The position numbers and the translations under genes were made by a program. 64,000 bases of DNA, from NCBI GenBank assembly GCA_911728455.2, contig OU452229.1:11758878-11822877 (forward strand), written 5' to 3'. Within the stretch, counting starts at the first letter, position 1. Each line of letters opens with the position of its first letter. Positions 1 through 13,500 of the stretch are shown here, piece after piece. The notes under the pieces were generated by a model. That model was not told the origin of the DNA. It searched no databases and worked only from the letters and a program-made list of their open reading frames with translations. Source of the stretch: Marthasterias glacialis (taxonomy: Eukaryota > Echinodermata > Asteroidea > Forcipulatida > Asteriidae).

Positions 1-1435
<1,435 letters not shown>

Positions 1436-1589
1436 CATGAACCAGTAGATATCCATGGCCAGTAGAATCCAAAGCATAATATTGAAGATGATACCAAACG
1501 GCATGTGATCCACCTCGTTCTGTTTAGCAACAGACGGTATGCTGTGATTCAGTACCTTCAATGGGTACCAGTACAGACGCATCACACAC
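1436..1589 (-). CDS. CERS1: CERS1-like exon 5 (last membrane segments)
   Basis: The acceptor TTGAAG|GTGTG supplies the last base of a Trp codon, and the donor TTCATG|GTATGT follows Met295. The protein reads CVMRLYWYPLKVLNHSI, later MPFGIIFNIMLWILLAMDIY, then WFM. This corresponds to the RLYWFPLKVL segment and final membrane helix of CerS1. Reading through the donor would add about 43 residues to a stop near 1310, but those do not resemble the usual CerS tail. The strong GTATGT donor favours splicing to an exon outside the window. Confidence 0.87.
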
Positions 1590-4500
1590 CTTCAAGGAAA
1601 CATACCAGCCATAAAAAAAAACACATCATCAGATCATCCATCTAAAATGTTACGTTACATACAAAATAAATTGAGTTTAAATGATTTAATTCTTGCACCG
1701 CCAACAAAGAACTATACGATTTATAGATGTGCATCAAGAAATGCCATGGCCGAACAATTTAGTTTTCAAGCTCAGTAGTTCACAGACTATGGGTCCTTAA
1801 GGTAAAATACTTTACCGTAATTGCTTTGTCCTTCGGGTGGGACGTAAAACCATCCTGTGTACTAGGATAGGTAGTGCACATACAAGAACCTAGAACACTT
1901 ATCATGGAAGAGTAGGGGTTTCCCTAGGTGTTTCTGGTTCAATTCAAGCACCCTTATCTACAGGTTTCCTCTGGCTTCTGAGTTACAGTCATACAGTGAT
2001 TAAGTTCGCATTTTGAGGCATCCTTGGTTTCATTACAAGAAATTATTAATAATAACTATAATACTACTAATAATACCGGAGTCTTATATGGCGCACGAAT
2101 CTACCAACAATTAGGTACTAAGGGTGCTTATTATTATGTTTTTTTGAAGACAGGTTTTGAAGTTTTTGAATTATAGGACCCTCTTATGTAGCACATTTTA
2201 AGGGTTATAAGGTGCTGCGGAGCATTCAGTAGCCACTGCCAGAAACACCGGGGCAAACCCCTTCTCTTAGCGATGAGTGTAAAGCTGGGTTCTTTTATGT
2301 GCATTACACAGTGCACGGGACCTCTGGCTTTACGTCCCATCCGAAAGATGAAGCGATAGTGGTGAAGTGCCTTGCTCAAAGATACAAGTATGAAGACCAG
2401 GATTCGAACCAACACTCTGCTGATCAGAACACCAGAGCTTGAGTCCAGTGCGCTTGAGCATTTAAAATGGTTTTATGTTAGGATTTTTTATGAATTTGAT
2501 ATTAAAATCTATATTAAAAAAAAATATAAAAAAATAAATGTGTCTGTGTGTGTGTATCGTTCATAATTTCTCCGTATTGGCCCGTAATTTGCGCGTACAT
2601 GTATCCGCCTGATATGCTAGCTTGTGCATGGGGAGAACCCTGATGAAAACAATTCAGGAGGCCTACTTCTCTAATTTCCAAGGCGACCTCACCCCGTGTT
2701 TGCCAACCAAACTAAAGATTTTCTGCCAGGGAGCGTAAAAATGATTAAAATCTAAAATTGTTCTGTAAACAAGGTTTATCCCAGCCCCTCAGTGAATCAA
2801 TAGCTGGACTTCTGTAGATAAAATCAGTGCAGACTTGTCGAGTCTAATTTTGAATCAAACATGCCTTTATTGAACCTGTTGTTTGCTTGTCACAATGAAG
2901 TGTCATTAAACTTAGCTGTGTGACTTTCAGGACTCAAGGACAATACTGATAGAAATACAGTTCATCACAGTAAAAGCCAGTCATTGAACATGGGAGAAAT
3001 TTCATCAAGCTGTTGACTGCTTTATTAACTATTTTATTATCGACTATTAGAAAATGTGATGGTACTCTTCTTGTCCATTCACAAAGGATTGACATTGTTG
3101 CGCCAGGCATCTGAGCCCAATTTCATAGAGCCGCTTAAGCAGAAATTAGTGTTTTACAATTTTCTGCTAAGCAAAAATTAGCAGGATATATCAGTCACAG
3201 ATTGTACATGAGAAATGGCATTTGGGCTGGTAACCACATTCTGGAAAGCATAATTTTGTTGTGCTTAGCTAATTTTTGTGTGCTTGCGCAGCTCTATGAA
3301 ATTGGGCACTGGGATCCTTCATGAAGCCTGTATCCACAAAAACTTGTCAAACACAGAAAAATCATGCTAAGCAGAAGCAGGATACCAGCCCAAATGCAGT
3401 ACAGTTTACACTATCGTGACTGGGACGCCACTTTCTTGCTGAGAAAAGAAATTTGCTAAGCAGTAATTTCTGTTTAACAGCTTTATGAAAATGGGCCCTG
3501 CTTACACATGTACAAGAAGTACCGTCAACTTAGCGTGCTTTAAGTTTTGATTAAGGTAAGCAGCTCTCATGAGACTGGCATTATGGTAAGGGTCCCACCA
3601 AACAACGTTCCTCACCTCCCCGATATAAAAAGAACGTTCTCCTACATAATTGCAGATAATGCAGATTTGGGAGGCTAATCATCCTTACTGGCAGCTGAGA
3701 AGCTGAATTGCGGATGCAGCTACAACGTGTTCGAGCTTCACGCATTCAAGGGCACCTTTGGCAGCCTACGTACATGTACCTTATCAACCCATATATTATG
3801 ACCACAAAGCACAGCCTGAGATCGAAAGTGTTTGGTTTTTCCAGAGGCTGAGTGAAAACCCGGATGGTCTGGAGAAAAACCCTCGTGGCATAGGAGAGAA
3901 CCAACGCACAACTCTACTCACATGGCATTAGCCGGCAATCGAACCAGGGATACACTAGTGAGAGGTGAGCGCTTTATGCACAGGCCACCCATGCCACCCA
4001 CGAAGTGGTGCACACTGTGGCTCTGCTAGTATTAAAATAGATTGGCAACACAATACATTTTGCAAAGCAATTCAATGAAAACTGACCCTTGGTTTTGGGT
4101 TTGTTTTTGTTTTTTTTCTTTTCCTTGTGACGATCAATGCACAAAACACAATGACATCAGCAAATCAGGTTTTATGTCCTTTAACTATAACCTAGTTTTT
4201 CATTCTTGAATGCACCAACAGATATAAATAAACAATGTTTGTTCACTGATAAGAGTGGGGGATGGACATGGGAGGGTTCACTGATAGTGTGCACCATTTT
4301 AGTTGCCTTGTAAAAACACGGATAAACAACTGCATTTCCACATCAGGGGCCCTAATCAGAAAATGTTGATCGGTAAAAAACATAACCTTTTTGTGACACT
4401 GATGATGCAAATTTTTGTATTATTTTTCAAGTTTTTGTAAGGAAAGAATTCAGCATCCCCCTAAAACTTAACACTATATTAGCCATGTCTGGGTGTATTG

Positions 4501-7500
4501 TGATGATTTTACAAAAATAATAACAATTTGGGAGGGGAATCATCCTTTCCTGGGATGCAGCTTCATGTACTATGTGTTGGAGCTGCAGGCATGCAAGGGC
4601 GCCTTTGGCAGCCAGCCACATTGACCCATTTACATGTATGACCACGCCGACCACAGCCAGAGATAGAAAGTGTGTGGTTTTTCTAGAGGGAGGAAAACCG
4701 AAGGGCCTGGAGAAAAACCCTCGTGGCACAGCAGAGATCCAGCACACAACTCTACTCACATATGGCCCTAGCGGGGTGGCGAACCAGGGCCACAGTGGTG
4801 AGAGGCAAGCACTTTACCCACTAGCCACCCATGCCACCCAGAAATGAATGCTAAAGGGTTATGGTAAACAAACTCTTTGCCAAAATGCACGACAAACAAA
4901 ATTTGCTACAAATTCTTACAAATTGTGTATATTCCATTGGCAGATGCAGTTATTGTGATGCCATGAGCAAACTGCCCACATGACGGCAGAAAATCATAAT
5001 GAAGGAGGTGCTTGATTGCAGGAGTACAATGTCTTTTCAACAAATGGAATCTCCAATAATTGTTAATAATAGTAAGCAGTTCATACACAGCATACAATCA
5101 CACCCGAGGGGCATCTCAAAGAGCTTATTATTTTTACGACGGAAAATACAGAGCTAGGTTTTGAGTTATGAGACTCATTTGTATTGCATTTTGTACGGGT
5201 TGACAAGTTGAAATGCCCAAACTTTTTCATTACAAATTCTAAAGCTACTTATTTTTTTTTTCATTAGATATCCACCATCTCATTAGCATTTGTTGAATGG
5301 TGGAGTCAACCTGAAGAGAGAAACTGATGGCATACACTCCAACCCCCTTGAATGGTCTTAAATAAAAAAAAATTTAGGGATTAGAAAGAGACGAATGAAA
5401 GAAGAGAATATTCGTACCAGGAGATGGTGAGGATGGTGAAGAAAACATTGGCGAGCATTTCACAACTATTATGCTTCTTGCCATTGCGGAACTTGAGGTA
5501 AACGCAGACTTTGGAGAACTCTAACCAAATATCATCGAAGTCATGAAAGAAGGACACCAGGATTCCAATCTTGTGATATCTGAGGACCAAACAGAGAAAC
5601 AGAAATGGGTACAATCAATTAAGTGGGAATCGGCATTCATAGGAAACCTGAGAAATTTTGCCAAAAAGGGTTCATAAATTAAAAAAAAAATACCTTCTTG
5701 TTAGGTGTTCGGGCACTAGCCCGGAACACCTCTTGATTTTGTACGGTTTTTTTTTTTTGGTACTTCTTCTTCTTCTTCTTCTTCTTCTGCCTGTCGATTG
5801 TCCGCTAACAAATGCACCCTTCCCAAGCTCATATAAACTTCAAACTTCACACATAGTTAGAACTTGACTAGGACATGACAGGGCTTGAGTGACGTCATGA
5901 TGACGTCATCAGGTGTCGAATTACGCTAAATAAACTTTTATTATTTCAAAAAATCATAACTCCTAAAGTACACAATGGATTTTTACAATCTATACATCAT
6001 CGGAAAGGTCATCCAAAACTACGTAATCACTCCACAGACATGACCCCAATTTGACCTTGTCTTCCGGGTCAAACCGGAAGTTGAAAACTTCAAAAATTCG
6101 TATTTTTTGAAGTATATATCACATGATCACAAATCTTACATCAGATTGTAGAGAATTTAGTCCTCTCCAACTTTTGCATTGAGGTCACACCATTTTGACC
6201 TATACTTGCGGTTCAAAACGGACATTTAACGCATTCTTTTGTGCATGTGCGTTCAAGCGTGATCGGCAATGCTATACAACAATCCAATGCCATTATACAT
6301 GTACACGTCCGGGTGGGTGTGTGCGTGTGTGTGCGTGTGTGTGTGTGTGTGTGCCTGGCTGTGTGACATCGATGCCCCATTGCTATGCACATTAACCACA
6401 CGTTGTTCTTAGTCTCTTCTCAAGGTGCATACTCCACGCTTTGTTAGTCTTTAATACAGGGCTTATTTAAACATTTAAAAATCAACAAAAAATCAACCGT
6501 TTGAGGTATGAACATAATTCTTTCGACAAATGTCAAGGTAAGGGAGGGTCTTTCTTTATGACACAATAAGTGACCTCTGTGACATCTACTTCCGGTCAAG
6601 CCGGAAGTAGCTTTTTATATAAAATTGCTAAGAGCTAGGAACATGATTCTTTCACCAAATACCAAGGTTAGGAAAGTTCATTCTCTGTTGCACATTGGGT
6701 GACTTCTATGACCTCTACTTCCGGTCAAACCGGAAGTAGCTCCTCATGTAAAAGTGGTTAAAGTTAGGAACATGATTATTTCGAGAAATATCAAGGCTAG
6801 GGAAAGACTTCATTTGTGAAACATTAAGTGACCTTTGTGATATCTACTTCCGGTCAAACCGGAAGTAGCTCTTTATTTAAAAATGGTGAGAGCTAGGAAC
6901 ATGATTCTTTCACCACATACCAAGGTTAGGGAGGGTCCTTCGGTGTTGCACATTGGGTGACCTTTGTGACCTCTACTTAAGATCAAACCGGAAGTAGCTC
7001 CTCATTTATACATGGTAAGAGCTGGGAACATGATTCTCCACCAAATACCAAGGTTAGGGAAGGTCCTTCTTTGTTACACATTGCGTGACCTCTCTGAACT
7101 CTACTTCCAGTCAAACCGGAAGTACCTCATTTAACGCATTCAAAAGTGGTTAGAAATTCCTGTCCAAACCGGATGTTCAAATTAAATATATTATAAAGCT
7201 CAATTTAACATATGTTTTTCTTCATATTTTCTTATATTTAAGTTGGATTAATTTTAATTTTATTTAACTTTTAACACATAAAAATTCTTCTAATACATCA
7301 CACTCCGAACACCTAGTTTTTGTGATGCCACAAAAACTCATTTCTAGTTTTATATTGTTCTATGTATTAGTTGTTTTTTTCTGTAGTTTTACACTTTCAT
7401 CAGTTTCCCTGTAAAAACAATAATCAAGGTGATTTGTACTCAACACACCATTCAACAAATTTAAAAACAACTAAATTAAATGTGTATTAACACAGCTTAA

Positions 7501-10500
7501 TTGTTAATTTTTTGAGTCAATTGTAATTTTTTCTTTAAAAATGTTTGAACATTCACTAATGGATGTACATTACATTTCTGAAAAGTTAAATTAAAAATAA
7601 ACATAACATATTTTACTTAACATGTCATTTTTAGTATGTTTGTCATACAAGAAAACATACATTGCACTTCATGTATGATTAAACACAGTGCAACTACAAA
7701 ACTAATAAATTTGCCAATGAGACACAAAGAAGTCCTTTCATAAATGACGGCACGTGGCAATCGCCCAGAGCAATTCAATGTCTTAACCACAGACCCTACC
7801 TGTCAACAAAATAGCCTCAAGGTTAGACTCAACCCATCACAAATGATCCAATCATAGTCACTTATGTCATTGACTCACAATAAGTGTATAATATGTACAC
7901 AAAAGGTACAAGCTCATTGTAGAGGTTATCACTCTTGGGATGGGAAATTTGGTGTAAAATTCAAATATTTTGGGTCTTTTAAACAAAGTTTTAGCCCGAT
8001 ATTCGCCAGATTTGTTAAATATTTTTTACAGATTTTGTTTTTCTCTGAACTTATTTTGACAGATGATGCTGTTTCAAAACGAAAAACATACAGAAACATG
8101 CATTCACATATTCCACGGACAATGCCCAAAATACATGTAACATGCAAAATTGTTTGTACATGGCTGATGACTGTGAGATAATGTCAGGCTCCCGACAATA
8201 ATTCTTTTTTTTTTTTTAGTTTTTAATTAACGTCCACTAATAATTGGCAGATTTTTTATAGTGCAATACCTTAAATGAAAGCTGATAACTTTCTCAAATC
8301 TATATAAATACATGTAACTATTTAAAATGTGAAACATGTACATGTACGCATAAAATTGTCTGTGACCGCAGAAATTATTTTTTTGGTATGTGTAAACCAT
8401 GAATTTTTGCCAAGATCTTCACCATACTCGGCTTATTTGTGGTTTCTAAAAGATACACGTAGGAGCCCAGTGTATATTACATGAGAAGTCATCACATGAA
8501 AATGTTGCATTGACGAGCTGACTTGTGAAAATCATCAATATTTTTGTGATAAAAATCATAAAAAAAAAAACACACAAAAAACAAAGGCCGATGGTGAAAG
8601 AAAAATGATTCAAGAGTGTGTCAAGGTCTTCTGCAAGTGTGTTGGCCACTAGTTCCATTCAGTGAATGCCTGGTAACTACGGCTCTGCCAGATTGTTGCT
8701 AAGGAAATGCCCGTGTTGTAGGCTGATTCCGCTGTTTCCATTGAAGGTGAGGGTAATGATTAAAACGAAAACTTGCACTGGGAAAACAACAACTGTTGAG
8801 TTGCTGCTAATGGAGAGCTTCAAGCGATTGTACAACATTGATTTATGGAAGAATGGACTTGTTCACGACATATTAATTGAAAGAATCATTATCCCCAAAC
8901 TAACCTATACAAATGTCATCAAATCTGGTACAGGTATTTTACAAACTTTTTCTAGATAAAATCAGCTTGAAAGTGGGCTTGTCGTTTTGTTTGTAATTCT
9001 CTTAATTCTCTTGCCTCATTAGTGCAATACAAATAACATCAAGTCCAATCTTATTTTCCCAAAGATGACTTGCACCTCCTTCATAATACGGAAATATTTC
9101 ACACGCATTTGAACTTTTGGGAACCTTGTATCAGGGATGCCAGAAACTCTTTGCTCCAGAGTCAGAAGTTTTTTTTTTGCATAGACCTCATGCTCACGCT
9201 GATTAACACATGTATACATGTACATTACTGTGTAACACTTATGCCGAATGCAGTGTTACAGTTAGAATACATTAATGCTAAATCAGGCCTCGAATTAAAT
9301 ACCACGGCACCCACAGCAATTGCTGTGGTGCCCTGTGCTTTTGCCGTGGTGCCCTTTGCAAAGTTCCAATACAAATTTACATTTTCCTCATAGAAGTGCC
9401 CCTTACCAGAGGAAAATTGATGTGAAGAGCGAAGTTCAAGGCCTGCTACATGTATTGTCTACACAACAGCCCTTTACACTAGCAGCATCTTTTTACTTGG
9501 GGGGGGGGGGTTTATAGCCAAATTGAGTAAGATCAGTAGGCCTAACAAAATCCAGAAAATGCTTGCCGCGAAATGCAACGACCACCTTTAGATCAATGCA
9601 CAACACACTGTTGTCACATCTGCGTGCATACAGCACACACACATCGCACACTGTCTGGTTATGGCCAAGCAATGAGCTAGTCTTTTGTTATCAAGCTACT
9701 TTGCAAGCACTATAATACATGCAAGGACAAGTTCAATCAAGGACCATAGTTAACCATAGTTCGACTAACTCTGATTGAACTCACGCTAGTCAACGATGGG
9801 TGGACTACTCTAGTCGACTATTCCCAACCATCCTACAGTGGTGATCAAAGGTAGGTACCCCTAAAAATGTCGAGCGAGGCGAGCGAGAACGAGTTTTAAC
9901 GAGCGTGTTCGTGGTCCCACGAAATCCCCCGATACCTTACTCGAATTCACACGCAACTCGCTCGTTATGGAATATTCGGGTTCGAGGGCTGCGCCGGTGT
10001 TGTTGCGGGGATCACTGATCCGTGAAATAAGAGGCCAAGACTCCCGACTAAAAATCTTCCGCCCAAATGAGACGCTCTTCCAGTCAGCTATTTGAGGATC
10101 GCTTATTCTTTAATAATTGCACATGTAAGTATTTATAGAGACGGCAGTGTATCCTTATTGTATTTTTTCCAAGCATTGGAAAGTTGCCAAAAAAAAAAAA
10201 GCTCTGTCGGCATGCTCATGTAATAGGCCTACTTATTTTCAGGGTGATGGAGCTGTCAATCATTCGGCCCATGCCTCTGGCATTATTTTGTTTTTATCTC
10301 TCAGCCATTAGGGAATAAATCTGGGGTATAGAAGAACTGATATCTGACTTCGGAAACAATGAACATTATTAACGAAAAATATTGCCATAAAACCTTTGTA
10401 CTGGAATTTCTCGTTTTTATATTTAACTTCGGCAATAATTGAATAAGATTATAAAAACAACTTATGGTGTACTTATTATTTTCCGACCCATATAATATTC

Positions 10501-13500
10501 TCCCGCCCGTTTATTGCTTTCCCGTCCTAAATAAAAATTTCCCGTCCCATATATTATTCTCCCGCCCCGATTATTATTTTCCAGTCCCATATAATATTTT
10601 CCCGTGCCGTATATTTTTCTCCCGTCCCGTTTATTATTTTCCCGCCCATAATATTTCCCTTCCCATATGTTCTGTTCCGTTTACTATTATTTTCCCCCGT
10701 CCCATTCATTATTTTTCGGGACGGGACGGGAAAATATTATATGGGGCTGGAAAATAATACACGGGGCAGGGGAACAATTCATGGGGCGGGAAAATGTTAT
10801 ATGGGCGGGGAAATAATAAACGGGGTGGTCGAAAAATATGCTGGACAGGAAAATACTATAGTGGACGAGAAAATAATAAAAGGTAGGCCTAAATAATAAA
10901 TGGGACGGGAAGAAAATAAACGGGTCCGGAAAATAGTAAACAGAACAGAAGAATAATATATTATGGGACGGGAAAAAATCATATGGGCGGGAAAATCATA
11001 AACGGGGCGGGAGAAAAATATGGGAGAATATTGTTTACCTAAAAATATTACTATTAAAAAAAAAAAAACATTAAAATAAAAAATTAAAACCACTTGTCAA
11101 TTCAATTTCTCAGAATTGTTTACCAAACTAATGTACACAGTGTCTTTCAAATGTAGGCCTGGGCCCAATTTCATAGAGCTGCTTTAAAGCAGAAAATATT
11201 GCTCAAACATTTTATGCTAAGCAGAAATGAGCAGGATATCAGTAATACATTGTACATGTGACATGGTAGTTTGGCCGGTAACCTTATTCTGGTAAACATA
11301 ATTGTATTGTGCTTAGCTGCTTTTGTGCCTTTAAAAGCAACTCTATGAAATTGTCCCCAGGTGTGTGTGTGTGTGTGTGTTTTTTTTTTAGAGGATTGTG
11401 TGCTTGCATTATAGTCAATTTGAATGTGCGTGGGTCCAGTCAAGGAAATGACTAATGGCAACAAACCACTGAGCAATACATGTACATGTTACCATGAGGT
11501 GGTTGCTGGCCTTCAACAACACAAATGAGCAATTAGGGTAAATGATTAAAGAGCGGACACGTGAGCAAACAACAACTTTGAATGATTTACAAATTGCTTT
11601 GAAGGAGTTACATGTATACAAAGTTTTGGTAAATGCGACCGTGTCTTCTGTAAACAAATGCTGCTATACCTTACAAATACTCTGCTAGCATATTATTATT
11701 ATTACTTTTTTTAATTTTATGGGAAAGTCACCCTAGCCTACCAGATGCAAATTGTTATTGCGGATCAGGTTGGCTTTGTGATTTCTTTCCCTGCCTTTCA
11801 CCTCTGTAGCTCCACCTTGAACCAGAGCCTCGCATATGGATTGGGTTTTCAGTCGCTACCTGGTTACACAGGTTTCCCTATTTAGGGTTTTCCTCCCACA
11901 TCGCAAACTGAGCATTTCTTCATCGTTCTCTCTACGCAACAGGTACATGTATCTTCAGGCCTACGGGTCACAGTTCTAGTCACTTTTGAGGATCCCTCAG
12001 TTTCATTACCAGAAAGATACAAATTCTTGGTTATTTGAAACGGTTCTTAAATGTAACATTTGGAAACCTTGATCTGTGAACATGTACTTTTACATTCTGC
12101 AGCCAACACTGGTAATTGACCATATTTTTGACCGCATCAGGGCGCTACCAACGGCTAATTTCTTTGCATTACAATGACAGTTTATCTCATTTTGACTGCC
12201 TGCGTGGTTTTTTTTCTTGTATCGATGGCCAAAAAAATAAAAATAATAACAACAATGAGAAAAGAATTTTGTTTTACTTGTTTTACGCCAGGTAAATTTG
12301 GTTCACACATGCCCTCACATGGTCAAAAATACAGCAAATTGTCAAAGACAACTAAATGAAAGTAAAAGCTCAATCGGTCATCTGAGTCACAAGAAAATAG
12401 AGAAAAACCCCATCACTGTTTTTACCGTTTTAAAATATCAGATTTCAGACTCGTGAGATCAAAACTAGTTGTTTTACTCATTTCTCGAAAATCTATTGAT
12501 AAAATATTTTTAAGGGAAAATTTCCACCATCTTTACACAATGTAAGTTATGTGTATATCTGGACGTAAAGCCGTAGGTCCCGTGTGTTGTGTAATGCACA
12601 CTTATCGCTAAGAGAAGGGGTTTGCCCCGATGTTTCTGGCAGTGGCTGCTGAATGCGCCGCAGCACCTTGTAAACCATAACAAGGTGCTACATAAATGGG
12701 TCTCACAATTAAAAAAACTCAAAAACCTGCCTTAAAAATAATATAATAAGCGCATTGGGTACCTAATTGTTGGTAGATACATGCGATATATATAAGACAA
12801 TGGTATTATTATCACCAATGTTATGCATACCCTTTAAGTAGCACTCCATTGAGTAAAACATTCTATGTATTTTTCATGGCTGTGTAAATATGCATGTTGT
12901 CAAGTGTGCCAGTTCTGGTGACAAAGTCAGAGACTGAGAGCGTGGCTTTGAATCCCAGTCTAGCGTTTTTACGGCAGGCATGTCCTTCAGTCTGACATTT
13001 CGCATTTATTACTTTTCACAATTTGCAATTAAATAACTATACAAATTATGCAAGTGTTGAGATTGTTATTGCGATAGACTAGCAGCATGCAGGCAATTTG
13101 ACAATGTATTCGGCCTACTGCACACAGGCATACATGTAGTAACTGTGTAAGGCACTTTAATGTTTTTTTTTTCTTCAAATGATACTGTATTTAAAGTTAT
13201 TAAAGCAGTATTTAACCCCTTGAAAATGATGCCATGAGCTACTGATGGGCTACACGCATTATCCATGGTTGAATTTGCTCTGGGCAATTCCCTGGCCACT
13301 CTTGTCACCAGGCCTAGAATTACACAGAGCCCACGGCCTCTGTTGCCCTAGTCTGGGCCTTGGTGCCCCTTCAAAAGTTTCCCATAGACTTTTTATGGTT
13401 CTACAATGGAAGTGCCCTTTGCAAATTGACAGTGGCCTTGCCCTCTCAAAGATGAAATTCCAGACATCGACTAGTTACTCACGACACATTTTATAAAACC

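Larger units (their letters stand above)
1590..5417. other. CERS1-like intron 4
   Basis: This 3.8-kb intron is almost entirely interspersed repeats. In order it contains a SINE fragment (about 1800-1925), a SINE with a tRNA-like head (2136-2456), a 185-bp dispersed repeat (2456-2640), two palindromic elements (3114-3308 and about 3340-3499) and a pair of same-orientation SINE copies (3664-3999 and 4526-4839). I saw no further exon. Confidence 0.7.
5702..7315. mobile_element. Candidate 1.6-kb non-autonomous element with 11-bp inverted ends
   Basis: The left end TAGGTGTTCGG (5702-5712) is exactly complementary to the right end CCGAACACCTA (7305-7315). The interior has a CTT microsatellite, TGATGACGTCATCA, a GT microsatellite and a tandem array of palindrome-bearing 129-bp units (6530-7135). 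No transposase frame is present. The 11-bp terminal match could be coincidental, and no clear target-site duplication was found. Confidence 0.5.

Noticed and set aside
2395..2460. A functional tRNA gene at the SINE head
   Set aside because: Only the B box is well preserved; the A box and acceptor stem are degraded and the head is fused to a SINE body.
6530..7135. 129-bp tandem repeat considered as a CRISPR-like array
   Set aside because: Whole units are related by descent with no unique spacers, and only a palindrome recurs within them.
10464..11093. Two mirrored frames rich in Phe-Ser-Arg-Pro
   Set aside because: They are translations of the foldback minisatellite units on the two strands.
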